Origin: Alphaproteobacteria bacterium
GTDB taxonomy: Bacteria; Pseudomonadota; Alphaproteobacteria; Reyranellales; Reyranellaceae
NCBI GenBank assembly: GCA_019635875.1
Contig: JAHBYP010000003.1
Span: 372,001 to 436,000, forward strand
DNA length: 64,000 nucleotides
Reading direction: 5' to 3'
Shown here: piece by piece, positions 35,220 to 44,530 of the stretch
Numbering within the stretch: the first letter of the stretch is position 1
How the letters are laid out: every line of letters begins with the position of its first letter
Notes under the pieces: generated by a model
The model's input: only the letters and a program-made list of their open reading frames with translations
Told to the model about the DNA's origin: nothing
The model's database searches: none
Made by a program: the position numbers and the translations under genes

Positions 35220-37205
35220 TCATTCTTCGGGTATCCCGGCCCTTCGCAGCCCTTCGAGGTAGTGAATCAGGTCTTCCTCACGCTCGAGCGGGTAGTTCTT
35301 GCGATAGGCGGCAATGGTCAACTGGTGCTGCTGCGCCCGCAGCCGCTCGACATAGGGTTTGGCCTCCTCCGGACGGCCCAAATGGCCCAAGGCAACAATC
35401 AGCGGCTGCAGAACGGCGGCGAAATTCGGCCGATCCACCAGGATCGGTTGCGCCGCGGTGACGACGTCCTCGTAGCGCCGGGCAACCGCCAGGGAGATGA
35501 CGTTGACCGTCTCCCAGAAATACACAAAGGGGTCGAACGGGCAGAGGCGGCGATAGCGCTCCAGGCGCTCGAAGGCCTCCTCCGGGCGCCCGCGATAGCT
35601 GCAGAGCAAGGCGGCGAAGGCCCAGCCCCAGCCGAAATTCGGGTTGATCGCCAGGGAGCGGTTGTGCAGCCGCTCGGCCGCCTCATAGTTGCGGTGGACG
35701 AAGACCTCGACATGCCCGGCGAAAGACAACGCCATCGCATCATCGGGGTCGCACTCGACCGCGAGACGGGCGTGACGCTCGGCCCCTTCGATCGCCGCCT
35801 GCTTGTCCTTGGCCCAGCCCTCGCCGATCTCGAAGACGTGCATGAAGGCCATCCAGGCATGCGCGCGGGCATACTCCGGATCGAGCACCAGGGCGCGGCG
35901 CAGGAACTCGCCGGCCATGCGGAACGATTCGCCGTTCGCCTGGTACAGCAGCGGCACGGCGCGCAGCACGTTGTCGTAGGCGTTGCGATTCTCCGGTGGC
36001 CGACGGCGCGCGCGATCGATCTCGGCCTGCAGCAACTTGGGGTCGAGCTGACCGACGATTTCCCGCACGATCTCGTTCTCGAGCTCGAAGACCTCGGCGA
36101 AGGACGCCACGCGCATGTCCGACCAGACCGTACGGCCGTCGTCGCAATCGACCAGGCGCACCGCGATGCGCACGCGCTCGGCGCTGCGCCGCACCGCGCC
36201 CTCGACGGCGTAGCGCACGTTCAGGCGCCGGCCGACATCGCGCGGGTCGGCGTCGATGCCGCGGTACATCCCGGTCGAGCCCGAGGCGATCACCGACAGC
36301 CAGCGGAAGCGCGACAGACCATCGACGATCTCGTCGGCGAGGCCGTCGCCAAGGTAGTCCTGGGTCGGATCGCCGCCGATGTTGCGGAACGGCAGCACGG
36401 CAACCGACAATTGCACGGCGTGCGCGTCGTCCTGCAGCAGATCATCCGCGCCGGACGCCGCCGGTCCACCGCTTTCGCCGGTCAGCCGGTCGCCCTTGAT
36501 GCGCTCATAGAGCGTGACCGTCGCCGGCCCCGGCTTGGCGTCGAGCACGCGCTTGAGCGTTTCGGTGGCGATCTGGAACTGGCGCAGCGCCGAGGACTTG
36601 TCGCCGCGGCGCGCATACGATTCCATCACCGCGCGATGCGCTTCCTCATGCGCGGGATCAATGGTCAGCACCGCCCGGGCGACCGACTCGGCGTCCGACA
36701 CGTCGCCGGCGCCAAGCCGCTCGCGCAGCAGCGAGGCCATGGCGTTGAGCGCCGTATCGCGCCGGAAGGCACGTTCCGAATACAACCAGTCGTCGAATGG
36801 CCCGCCGATCGAACCGATATCGGCCAGCAGGTCGCCGCCATAGAGCGCAATCACCTGGCGGCGATCCTCGGGCGTGCCGACGGCCAGACGCTCGAGCTCG
36901 CGCGCGTCGATCCAGACCTTGTCGAGACGGATATGCAGGGCGTCGCGGTCGACCTGCAGCGCCTCCTCGTCACGGCCACGGAAGGCGGCCCGCAGCTCGG
37001 TCACGCTCTGGCGCAGGCTGCCGCGCGCCTGCTCCTCCTGGCGATCGCTCCACAGCAATCCCGCGAGCTTTTCGCGCGTCGCCGAGCCGCCCGGCGCAAG
37101 CGCCAGGAACGCCACCATGCCGCGCGTCTTGCGCGCACGAGGCGTCACATCGGTACCGTCTGACGCGAGGAGGCGGCAGCCGCCAAGAAGGTTGATCTTC
37201 AGCAT
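35220..37205 (-). CDS. SARP/BTAD transcriptional regulator with TolB-like and TPR domains
   Basis: A 661-residue regulator. Residues about 1-95 form an OmpR-type winged helix (MLKINLLGGCRLLASDG ... RGMVAFLAL ... SLRQSVTELR). About 100-235 form a BTAD helical-repeat domain. About 265-385 resemble the TolB-N/FlgO-like segment of signalling ATPases and cyclases (VAVLPFRNIGGDPTQDYLGD). TPR-like repeats fill 400-640. There is no membrane segment. The family activates secondary-metabolite or stress genes by binding direct repeats. It is encoded immediately upstream of, and on the same strand as, the repeat-peptide gene. ATG at 37205 is chosen; GTG at 37217 is possible. Confidence 0.88.
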   Translation of the reverse strand: MLKINLLGGCRLLASDGTDVTPRARKTRGMVAFLALAPGGSATREKLAGLLWSDRQEEQARGSLRQSVTELRAAFRGRDEEALQVDRDALHIRLDKVWIDARELERLAVGTPEDRRQVIALYGGDLLADIGSIGGPFDDWLYSERAFRRDTALNAMASLLRERLGAGDVSDAESVARAVLTIDPAHEEAHRAVMESYARRGDKSSALRQFQIATETLKRVLDAKPGPATVTLYERIKGDRLTGESGGPAASGADDLLQDDAHAVQLSVAVLPFRNIGGDPTQDYLGDGLADEIVDGLSRFRWLSVIASGSTGMYRGIDADPRDVGRRLNVRYAVEGAVRRSAERVRIAVRLVDCDDGRTVWSDMRVASFAEVFELENEIVREIVGQLDPKLLQAEIDRARRRPPENRNAYDNVLRAVPLLYQANGESFRMAGEFLRRALVLDPEYARAHAWMAFMHVFEIGEGWAKDKQAAIEGAERHARLAVECDPDDAMALSFAGHVEVFVHRNYEAAERLHNRSLAINPNFGWGWAFAALLCSYRGRPEEAFERLERYRRLCPFDPFVYFWETVNVISLAVARRYEDVVTAAQPILVDRPNFAAVLQPLIVALGHLGRPEEAKPYVERLRAQQHQLTIAAYRKNYPLEREEDLIHYLEGLRRAGIPEE

Positions 37206-37562
37206 CCCCGAACACACTGAGGGACAGACGCCAGCCCACCCCTTCTATCCAGCCTAGTTAATATATTATCACGCCTTGCGAAGAATTAACATCAATATAA
37301 CGAACTAACGAGAAATTATCACATGCAGTGACATTTTATCTGTAACGGACTGAAAAATATCAACGAATCATCGTCAATGTCCACTGGGATTCTGCCTCGA
37401 TTCTCACCGGAATCAGCCTTCACACGATGACATTGGGGAGCCGAATTGCACAAACGACTGAGCGAAATATGTATTGTTCACAGCACGCAAGCGCCACAAC
37501 GCACCCGCGCAGACGCGCCGTCCAGCGATGGCACGCCCCGCGTCCGAGCCCGCCCGCTCGCC
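37206..37562. other. AT-rich intergenic region upstream of the SARP-type gene
   Basis: About 350 bases without a supported gene. From about 37255 to 37480 the sequence is strikingly AT-rich (for example TTAATATATTATC) in a GC-rich genome. It contains one CATTGACGATG motif on the minus strand (37369-37379), similar to the TTGACGATG sites before the peptide gene. It probably holds the regulator's promoter; no single -35/-10 pair is convincing. Confidence 0.5.
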
Positions 37563-37994
37563 TCAGGCGGCAGTAATGTATTCGCGCAGCGCGTCGGCCT
37601 CGCGACGCTGCTCCTCGAGCCGCAGCCGCACGACGTCGCCGATCGAGATCATGCCGCACAACCGGCCCTGACGAAGCACCGGCAGGTGGCGGAACCGCCG
37701 CTCGGTCATGATCTCCATGACGAGCTCGATCGAGGCGTCGGGGTCGCATGTGACGACCGTTCCGGTCATTACCTCGGAAACCTTGCGGCTGAGCGCCATC
37801 GCGCCATCGCGCGCCATGGCGTGCAGCACGTCGCGCTCTGACAGGATGCCGACGATCGCTTCACCGGCGTCGAGCACAAGCACGGCGCCGATGCGGCGCG
37901 CCGCCAGCGTGGCGACGGCGGCCGCAAGGCTGTCGTCGGGCGCGACCGAGATCACGCGGTCCCCCTTGTGTGCGAGGATGTCGGACACGAACAT
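37563..37994 (-). CDS. Tandem CBS-domain protein
   Basis: A 143-residue protein consisting of two CBS domains (about 1-65 and 70-130): VSDILAHKGDRVISVAPDDSLAAAV, then VSEVMTGTVVTCDPDASIELVMEIM. Such stand-alone CBS pairs bind adenine nucleotides and regulate partner enzymes; the partner is unknown. The start at 37994 is supported by GGGAGGAA upstream. It ends in a short helix rich in Arg/Glu. Confidence 0.9.
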   Translation of the reverse strand: MFVSDILAHKGDRVISVAPDDSLAAAVATLAARRIGAVLVLDAGEAIVGILSERDVLHAMARDGAMALSRKVSEVMTGTVVTCDPDASIELVMEIMTERRFRHLPVLRQGRLCGMISIGDVVRLRLEEQRREADALREYITAA

Positions 37995-38409
37995 CGCGTT
38001 CCTCCCTTCACCCGAGTTCAGGGTTGGCGCGTACCGTCTCGGCAATGACCCGGGACGCGTCGCGACCCCCGATGGCCAAGAGCCTGCGCCCGCGCATCCA
38101 GACGCGGCGGACGTGGCGTACAGGGGGCGATAGTCGGCCGTTTGGCCGGCCTGCGCAAGCTGTCAGGCGTGCGACTCAGCATGGTGCGCGACCGCCTGAT
38201 CAGTGAACGCGATGAGCGGCTCCAGACCGCGTGCGATCCTCGATTCCGCGATGGAGACGCTCCTTCGAACCATGGCCCAGACCGTCGGCGGCGAGCTGTT
38301 CCCGCGTCGGCTGGACCTGCCCCGCAGACCCGGGCCCCATCGGTCCGACCCGCACAGTGGCGGCGGCGAAGACGATGAAATCGGTACCGGTGGAATGCAG
38401 TCCCGCAGC
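37995..38409. other. Non-coding or decayed stretch
   Basis: No convincing gene. Frames on either strand lack ribosome sites and family motifs. A minus-strand frame ending just before the CBS gene (RRVWMRGRRLLAIGGRD ...) could be a short ORF or a gene remnant, but I cannot identify it. Confidence 0.4.
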
Positions 38410-39459
38410 CTATGGCCGCGACAGGCGCTGCCAGGCGCGCGGGCCGTCGAGGTACTGGCGCATGTGCTCCCAGACGCGGCGGAAATCGGTGTCCCTCTCG
38501 GCGTGCTCGCGCATGACGTCGGCTGAGGTTTCGCGGAACGATTCCAGGGTCGAGGGCGCCCAGAAGCGCAGCGAGATGCCCTGCTTGCGGAAATAGGCCA
38601 GTGCCTTGGCCTGCTCGGCCGGCGCGCGCGCCATGGTGAACAGCACCGTCGACCGGCAGGCCAGCTCGATCTGCGCGCGCTGTTCGCGACCCAGCGCGCC
38701 CCATCTGTCCTTGCGCATGTAGAAGTCGATCAGCGAGGCCGGCTGATGCCAGCCGGGGAAGTAGTAGAGCATGCCGAGCTTCTCGAGGCCCAGCGCGCGG
38801 TCGACCGAGGGCATCGAGAATTCCGCACCGTCGAGCTTGCCCGACTGCAGCTTGTGATAGACCTCGCCCGTCGGCACGCCGACGATATCAGCGCCGAAGC
38901 GCTCCAGCACCTCGGCGGCGAGGCCGGTGAAGCGCAGGCGCAACCCCTTGAGGTCGGCAACGGCGGTGATCTCGTTGCGGAACCAGCCGCCCGCCTCCGG
39001 CCCCATGACACCACACATCATGGCGTGCACGCCAAGCCGCCCGTAGAGCTCGCGGTGCAGCGCCTCGCCGCCGCCGTCGAACATCCAGCCGATATACTCC
39101 TCCGCACTGGGTCCGAAGGGCACCGAAGCGAAGAGATTGAGCGCCGGGACCTTGGCCGCGGCATGGCCGGTCCAGGTGAATGCCGCGTCGAGCTCGCCGT
39201 CGACCACCGCCTCGAGGAGCTTGGCGCTGGGCACGCGACCGCCGGCCTCGACGATCTTGAAGCTCAGCGCGCCGTTGGACGACGCCTTGACCGAGTCGAC
39301 GAAGTGCCGCGCGCCCTCGCCCAGCACCGAGAGCCCCGGGTCGAAGGCGGTCTGCATCCGCATGCGCAACCGCTGCGGCTCGCCCGACGATTGCTGCGCC
39401 GAGGCGGGCTGCGCCGACAGCGAGAGCGAAGCAAGAATGAGGAGCGAGACAAGCCGCAT
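38410..39459 (-). CDS. TRAP transporter substrate-binding protein (DctP-like)
   Basis: A 349-residue periplasmic binding protein. A signal peptide (MRLVSLLILASLSLSAQPASA) is followed by a DctP-type fold: the segment FKIVEAGGRVPSAKLLEAVVDGELDAAF, and LRLRFTGLAAEVLERFGADIVGVPTGEVYHKLQSGKLDGAEFS with the Arg that usually binds the ligand carboxylate. Both membrane subunits (DctQ, DctM) are missing nearby, so it is an orphan component. The ligand is probably a carboxylate. Confidence 0.85.
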   Translation of the reverse strand: MRLVSLLILASLSLSAQPASAQQSSGEPQRLRMRMQTAFDPGLSVLGEGARHFVDSVKASSNGALSFKIVEAGGRVPSAKLLEAVVDGELDAAFTWTGHAAAKVPALNLFASVPFGPSAEEYIGWMFDGGGEALHRELYGRLGVHAMMCGVMGPEAGGWFRNEITAVADLKGLRLRFTGLAAEVLERFGADIVGVPTGEVYHKLQSGKLDGAEFSMPSVDRALGLEKLGMLYYFPGWHQPASLIDFYMRKDRWGALGREQRAQIELACRSTVLFTMARAPAEQAKALAYFRKQGISLRFWAPSTLESFRETSADVMREHAERDTDFRRVWEHMRQYLDGPRAWQRLSRP

Positions 39460-39517
39460 GGGATGAGGCGTGACTATAGCACGCGGCGGCGCGTCACAAG
39501 GACCGCCAAGTCGCAGC

Positions 39518-39550
39518 CCTGGAGCGTCGGCGGAACGCCGGCGCTCCAGG
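39518..39550. repeat. REP-like hairpin between acyl-CoA dehydrogenase and TRAP genes
   Basis: Arms CCTGGAGCG and CGCTCCAGG plus the inner CGGCG/CGCCG pairs give a 15-bp stem with a GAA loop. The core resembles the palindromes at 18246-18320 and 20606-20629. Confidence 0.65.
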
Positions 39551-39556
39551 AGACAC

Positions 39557-40693
39557 TCAGATGGAAGGCAGCGCGCGACCGATCAGCAGCCGCTGGACGT
39601 CGCTGGTACCTTCGTAGATCTGCGCCACACGCACGTCGCGCCAGATCTTCTCGACGATGTAGTCCTGGACGTAGCCGTAGCCGCCATGGACCTGGATCGC
39701 CGCCGAGCACACCGTCTCCGCCATTTCCGAGGCGAAGAGCTTGGCCATTGCGGCTTCGGTAAGGCAGGGCACGCCGGCGTCGCGCAGGGCGGCGGCGTGG
39801 TGCAGCAGCTGGCGCGCCGCGGCGATCTGCGTCGCCATGTCGGCGAGCCGAAACTGCACCGCCTGGTGGTTGACGATGGCAGTGCCGAAGGCGCGTCGCT
39901 CGCCGGCATAGGCGCGTGCCGCCTCGAAGGCGGCGCGCGCCATGCCGACGGATTGCGCGGCGATGCCCAGGCGGCCGGCTTCCAGATTGGCCAGCGCGAT
40001 GCGATAGCCCTCGCCCTCGTCGCCCAGCAGGTTCCCGGCCGGGACCTCGCAGCCTTCGAAGGCGATCTGGCAGGTATCCGACGCGCGCTGCCCCAGCTTC
40101 TTCTCCACCGACGCGACGCGGTAGCCCTTGGTCTTGGTCGGCACGATGAAGCAGGAGATGCCGCGCTTGTTGGCCGCGGCATCGGTGACGGCAAAAACCA
40201 GCGCCATGTCGGCAGTGCGGCCCGAGGTGATGAACTGCTTCACGCCGTCGAGCACGTAATGGTCGCCGCGCCGTATCGCCTTTGTCCGCAGGTTCGAAGC
40301 GTCGGAGCCCGCCTGCGGCTCGGTGAGGCAGAAGGCGCCCAGCATCTCGCCCTTCGCCAGCGGCTTCAGCCAGCGTTCCTTCTGCGCGTCGCTGGCGTAG
40401 CCCATCAGCGCCGCGCAGTCCGGCGAGTTGTTGACGCTCATGACCGTCGAGACGGCGCCGTCGGCGGCGGCGATCTCCTCCAGCGCCAGCACGTAGGACA
40501 CGGTGTCGGCACCGGCGCCGCCCCAGCGCTCCGGCACGGTCATGCCCATGAAGCCCAGGCGGCCCATCTCGCTCAGCACGTCGCGCGGAATGGCGCCCTC
40601 GGCCTCCCATTGCCGCGCGAAGGGTGCGATGCGCTCCTGCGCGAATTGCCGCGCCGTGTCGCGGATCAGGCTCTGGGTCTCGGTAAGAATCAT
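39557..40693 (-). CDS. Acyl-CoA dehydrogenase
   Basis: A 378-residue flavoenzyme that oxidises acyl-CoA to enoyl-CoA and passes electrons to ETF. The motifs are [16 protein letters not shown] (about 125), [28 protein letters not shown] and the catalytic Glu in [17 protein letters not shown]. That Glu position is shared with short-chain and short/branched-chain dehydrogenases. Its start overlaps the smpB stop by four bases (ATGA), an unusual coupling. It could supply the first step for branched-chain substrates, but isovaleryl-CoA specificity is not evident. Confidence 0.9.
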   Translation of the reverse strand: MILTETQSLIRDTARQFAQERIAPFARQWEAEGAIPRDVLSEMGRLGFMGMTVPERWGGAGADTVSYVLALEEIAAADGAVSTVMSVNNSPDCAALMGYASDAQKERWLKPLAKGEMLGAFCLTEPQAGSDASNLRTKAIRRGDHYVLDGVKQFITSGRTADMALVFAVTDAAANKRGISCFIVPTKTKGYRVASVEKKLGQRASDTCQIAFEGCEVPAGNLLGDEGEGYRIALANLEAGRLGIAAQSVGMARAAFEAARAYAGERRAFGTAIVNHQAVQFRLADMATQIAAARQLLHHAAALRDAGVPCLTEAAMAKLFASEMAETVCSAAIQVHGGYGYVQDYIVEKIWRDVRVAQIYEGTSDVQRLLIGRALPSI

Positions 40694-41160
40694 CGCGCCC
40701 TCAGGAGCCGCTGCTTCTGACGCTGCCAGTCGCGCTTGGCCGCGGTGGCGCGCTTGTCGTGCTCCTTCTTGCCCTTGGCCAGGCCGAGCTCGACCTTCGC
40801 CAGGCCGCGCGCGTTGAAGTACACCGACAGCGGCACCACCGTGTAACCCTCGCGCTGGATGGCACCGATCAGCCGGCTGATCTGCCGGCGATGCAGCAGC
40901 AGGCGGCGTGGCCGGCGCGGCTCGTGGTTGTTGCGATTGCCTTGCAAGTACTCGGGGATGTAGGCGTTGACCAGGTAGAGGTCGCCCTTCTGCACAGCCG
41001 CATAGGACTCAACGATCTGGCTGCGACCGCCGCGCAGCGACTTGACCTCGGTGCCGGTGAGCTGGATGCCGGCCTCGAGGCGCTCCTCGATGAAGTAGTT
41101 GTGCAGGGCCTTGCGGTTCTGCGCGGCCATGCGGTCTTCGGGACGGGCGGGGCGTGCCAT
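40690..41160 (-). CDS. smpB: SsrA-binding protein
   Basis: A 156-residue tmRNA-binding protein for rescue of stalled ribosomes. The conserved beginning [20 protein letters not shown] and the loop [14 protein letters not shown] are followed by LLLHRRQI. The C-terminal basic tail ([20 protein letters not shown]) completes the full-length form. Start at 41160, where the family N-terminus begins. It is downstream of dapA and translationally coupled to the acyl-CoA dehydrogenase. Confidence 0.97.
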   Translation of the reverse strand: MARPARPEDRMAAQNRKALHNYFIEERLEAGIQLTGTEVKSLRGGRSQIVESYAAVQKGDLYLVNAYIPEYLQGNRNNHEPRRPRRLLLHRRQISRLIGAIQREGYTVVPLSVYFNARGLAKVELGLAKGKKEHDKRATAAKRDWQRQKQRLLRAR

Positions 41161-41176
41161 GACTTCACATATCTCT

Positions 41177-41306
41177 ACCTTCCCCCGGAGGGGGAAGGTG
41201 GCAGCGCGAAGCGCTGACGGATGGGGGATGCCGAACACGAACGCAGGAGTCCGTCTTCGGCATCCCCCATCCGCCCTTCGGGCACCTTCCCCCTCCGGGG
41301 GAAGGT
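41177..41306. repeat. 130-bp inverted-repeat element between dapA and smpB
   Basis: The outer arms (41177-41200 and 41283-41306) carry CCTTCCCC/CGGAGGGGGAAGG-type palindromes. An inner pair GATGGGGGATGCCGA / TCGGCATCCCCCATC lies at about 41219-41273. This is a dispersed extragenic element rather than a simple terminator; it lies 11 bases from the dapA stop. Confidence 0.75.
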
Positions 41307-41317
41307 AAGGGTGATAT

Positions 41318-42196
41318 CTAGTTCAGCAGGCCGGCGAACACCATGGCGTCACGCACCTGTTTCTTGGTGTTCTCGCCGCATTCCACCAGCGGCAGGCGCA
41401 GCTCGGCCGAGCACTTGCCCAGCAGCTCGGCGCCGTACTTCACCGGCGCCGGGCTGGTCTCGACGAACAGCGCCTTGTGCAGCGGCATCAGCCGCTCGTT
41501 GATCTCGATCGCCTTCTCGATCTCGCGCGCCTTCCAGGCGTCGTGCATCTGCCCGAGCAGGCGCGGCGCCACGTTGGCGGTCACCGAGATACAGCCGTCG
41601 CCGCTCTGCACCAGGAAGCCCAGCGCGCTCGCGTCCTCGCCCGAGAGCTGGCAGAATTCCTTGCCGGTCTTGATGCGGGTGAGCGTCGGGCGCGCCATGT
41701 CGTAGCTGGCGTCCTTGATGCCGACGATGCCCTTGACCTTGGACAGGCGGATCACCGTGTCGACCTGCATGTCGCCGCCGGTGCGCGGTGGCACGTTGTA
41801 GAGGACGATCGGGATGTCGACCGCCTCGGCCACCGTCTTGAAGTGCTGGTACAGCCCCTCCTGGGTCGGCTTGTTGTAGTACGGCACGACCAGCATGGCG
41901 GCCTCGGCGCCGACCTTCTTGGCATGTCGGGTGAGCTCGATCGCCTCGGCCGTGGAGTTCGAGCCGGTGCCGGCGATGACCGGCACGCCGGTGCCCTTGG
42001 CCGTCTGCACGCAGATGTCGATCACCCGCTTGTGCTCGTCGTAGTCGAGCGTCGGCGACTCGCCGGTGGTGCCGCACGGCACCAGGCCGTCCGTGCCCTC
42101 CTCGATCTGCCATTTGACGAAGTTCTCGAAGCCTTTCTCATCGACCTTGCCGCCCTTGAACGGGGTGATGAGCGCGACAAGCGAACCGCTGAACAT
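41318..42196 (-). CDS. dapA: 4-hydroxy-tetrahydrodipicolinate synthase
   Basis: A 292-residue class I aldolase-fold enzyme that condenses pyruvate with aspartate semialdehyde in lysine/diaminopimelate synthesis. Visible motifs: [13 protein letters not shown] at the start, GTTGESPTL (about 45), the proton-relay Tyr in [10 protein letters not shown] (about 135) and the Schiff-base Lys in VGIKDASYD (about 163). Length is normal. Confidence 0.96.
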   Translation of the reverse strand: MFSGSLVALITPFKGGKVDEKGFENFVKWQIEEGTDGLVPCGTTGESPTLDYDEHKRVIDICVQTAKGTGVPVIAGTGSNSTAEAIELTRHAKKVGAEAAMLVVPYYNKPTQEGLYQHFKTVAEAVDIPIVLYNVPPRTGGDMQVDTVIRLSKVKGIVGIKDASYDMARPTLTRIKTGKEFCQLSGEDASALGFLVQSGDGCISVTANVAPRLLGQMHDAWKAREIEKAIEINERLMPLHKALFVETSPAPVKYGAELLGKCSAELRLPLVECGENTKKQVRDAMVFAGLLN

Positions 42197-42355
42197 GGGC
42201 TTCCCTCCGGGCTTTTGCCGACCTTAACCCCCGTGCCACATCGCGGCAAGGCAAGGCCGGCAGCGAAGCGATATGATCCCCAAGATTGCCGAGGGGGCCG
42301 TCGACCGCTAGGTTCTGCGGGTATCCCGACCTTCCCCTCCGGCTCGGGCCATTCG

Positions 42356-44530
42356 ATGAATGCACGACTGAACGCGCGTGTGCTGATTGCGGCCAGCCTG
42401 CTGGCTTTGCCGGCGCACGCGCAGAACGATGGCGGCGTCACGGTCTACCGTGGCGCCCCCCAGCGCGACGGCGGCGCAAGCCCGCAGGCACCCGGCGCGG
42501 TGCCGCCTGGCGGACCCCGCGTCATCACCACCCAGCCTGCTGCGGGCGAGCCGCCGCAGGGCGGAGCGATTCCCGGCGGTCCGCTAAAGCCTGCCGGACC
42601 CACGACGACGATGGCGCCGCGCAACGCCGACGCCGTGGCGCAGCTGGTGGGTCAGGCGCGGCCGTTGCCGGCGGAGACCGCCGCCGGCTTCGCCGCGATC
42701 CTCAAAGCGCTCGACGAGACGCGGCTGACCGACGCGCGCGAGCACGCGCGCGCGATGGGCAACGCGCTGATCGTGAAGTACGTCGAATGGGCGATCCTGC
42801 GCCATCCGCGCAGCACCGACGGCTTCGCCGCGGCCGCCGCCTTCCTGCGCGCCAACCCGGACTGGCCCGACGATGCGCCGATCCGCCGCCAGGCCGAGGA
42901 CCGGCTCGACGGCGACACGCCGCCGGCCGAGATCGTGGCGTTCTTCAAGGATTTCCCGCCGCTGACCAGCGCTGGCCACATGCGGCGCATCGAAGCCATC
43001 GAGGCCGCGGCGCCGAAGGAAATCGCCAACGTGGCGCGCGAGAGCTGGCACAACGCCACCTTCCGCCAGCAGGACGAGGCCGCATTCCTGGCCCACTATG
43101 GCGCGCATCTGCGGCCATCGGACCATTTCGCGCGCTTCGACCGGCTGATGCGCGAGGGCCGCGACAAGGTGGCGCGCGAGCTGCTGCCGCGCCTGTCGCC
43201 GCCCGACATGGCGGTCGCCGAGGCCCGCCTGGCGATGGCCACGCGTGCGCCCGAGGTGACGGCCATGCTGCGCGTCGTGCCCGCCGACCGCCAGGTCGAC
43301 CACCGTCTGATGTTCGAGCGCCTGCGCTGGCTGCGCCGGACCAACGATCAGGCCGGCGCGCGGCAATTGCTGCTGACCCTCAATCCCTCGGTGCAGCAGG
43401 ACGAGGATTGGTGGGTCGAGCGCCAATATCATGTGCGCGAGTCGCTGCAGGCCGGCCGCGCCGCGGAGGCCTACAAGCTCGCCGTCGGCCATGGCCTCAA
43501 GCGCGGCGCGGGCTTCGCCGAGGCCGAGTTCCTCGCCGGCTGGATCGCGCTGCGCTGGCTGAAGCGGCCCGACGACGCGCTCAGGCACTTCAAGACGCTC
43601 GACGACGGCGTCTCGACGCCGATCTCCAAGAGCCGGGCCGCTTACTGGCTGGGTCGCGCGCACGAGGCGAAGAAGCGCCCGCTCGAGGCCGCCGGCGCCT
43701 ACGAGCGCGCGGCGCAGCATGGCCAGACCTATTACGGCCAGCTGGCGGCCAAGCGGCTGCCCAATCGCGCCCCCCTGATGCCGAGCGATCCCGAGGCCAC
43801 GCCGGCCGAGCGCGACGGCATCGAGAAGCGCGAGATCGTCACGCTCGCGCGCTGGCTGGCGCAGGTCGGCGAGGACGAGCGCGCGCGTCCCTTCCTGCTG
43901 CGCGTCGGGCGCATCGCCCAGAGCGCCGGCGAGCTGGCGCTGAGCGCGGCCTTCGCCATCGAAGCGGGCCGGCCCGACGTCGCCGTGTCGATCTCGCGCC
44001 GCGCGGTCGAAAGCGGCGTGGCGCTATACGAGGCAGCCTATCCGGTGGTCGATCTGGGCAATGCCGGCTCGATCGAACGCGCGCTGGTGCTGGGCCTGAC
44101 GCGGCAGGAGAGCGGCTTCCAGACCGGCGTGTCGTCCTCGGCCGGGGCGCTGGGACTGATGCAGCTGATGCCTGGCACGGCGCGCGCCATGGCAGCCAAG
44201 ACCAGGCAGCCCTTCGATGTCGCCCGCCTGACCAGCGATCCCGCCTACAACGTGTCGCTCGGCGCGCAGTATCTCGCCGACATGCTGGAGAGATTCGGCG
44301 GCTCCTACGAGCTGGCGCTGTCGGCCTACAACGCCGGACCCAATCGCACGGCGCGCTGGCTCGAGAGCATCGGCGATCCACGCAACGGCGCCATCGACAT
44401 GGTCGACTGGATCGAGCTGATCCCGTTCCGCGAGACGCGCAACTATGTGCAGCGCGTGATGGAGGCGGTGGTGGTCTATCGCGATCGGCTCAACGGTCCC
44501 TTCCGGGCGGTGGCGGCGCCAAGGCGATGA
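42356..44530 (+). CDS. Soluble lytic murein transglycosylase (Slt-type)
   Basis: A 724-residue periplasmic enzyme that cleaves peptidoglycan glycan strands to 1,6-anhydro products. A signal peptide ends at AHAQ (about 22), followed by a Gly/Pro-rich linker (about 23-90) and a long alpha-superhelical U-shaped region (about 90-545). The catalytic SLT domain has the Glu in LTRQESGFQTGVSSSAGALG (about 583) and the later LSAYNAGPNRTARW. The start at 42356 is set by the signal peptide. It is divergent from dapA and overlaps the following dehalogenase gene by four bases. Confidence 0.93.
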   Translation: MNARLNARVLIAASLLALPAHAQNDGGVTVYRGAPQRDGGASPQAPGAVPPGGPRVITTQPAAGEPPQGGAIPGGPLKPAGPTTTMAPRNADAVAQLVGQARPLPAETAAGFAAILKALDETRLTDAREHARAMGNALIVKYVEWAILRHPRSTDGFAAAAAFLRANPDWPDDAPIRRQAEDRLDGDTPPAEIVAFFKDFPPLTSAGHMRRIEAIEAAAPKEIANVARESWHNATFRQQDEAAFLAHYGAHLRPSDHFARFDRLMREGRDKVARELLPRLSPPDMAVAEARLAMATRAPEVTAMLRVVPADRQVDHRLMFERLRWLRRTNDQAGARQLLLTLNPSVQQDEDWWVERQYHVRESLQAGRAAEAYKLAVGHGLKRGAGFAEAEFLAGWIALRWLKRPDDALRHFKTLDDGVSTPISKSRAAYWLGRAHEAKKRPLEAAGAYERAAQHGQTYYGQLAAKRLPNRAPLMPSDPEATPAERDGIEKREIVTLARWLAQVGEDERARPFLLRVGRIAQSAGELALSAAFAIEAGRPDVAVSISRRAVESGVALYEAAYPVVDLGNAGSIERALVLGLTRQESGFQTGVSSSAGALGLMQLMPGTARAMAAKTRQPFDVARLTSDPAYNVSLGAQYLADMLERFGGSYELALSAYNAGPNRTARWLESIGDPRNGAIDMVDWIELIPFRETRNYVQRVMEAVVVYRDRLNGPFRAVAAPRR

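Noticed and set aside
35196-37163. A 655-residue plus-strand open frame opposite the SARP-type regulator
   Set aside because: The minus strand encodes clear winged-helix, BTAD and TPR domains; the plus frame shows only antisense composition.
37446-37841. A plus-strand frame (TTG start) downstream of the AT-rich patch
   Set aside because: No ribosome site; most of it is antisense to the CBS-domain gene.
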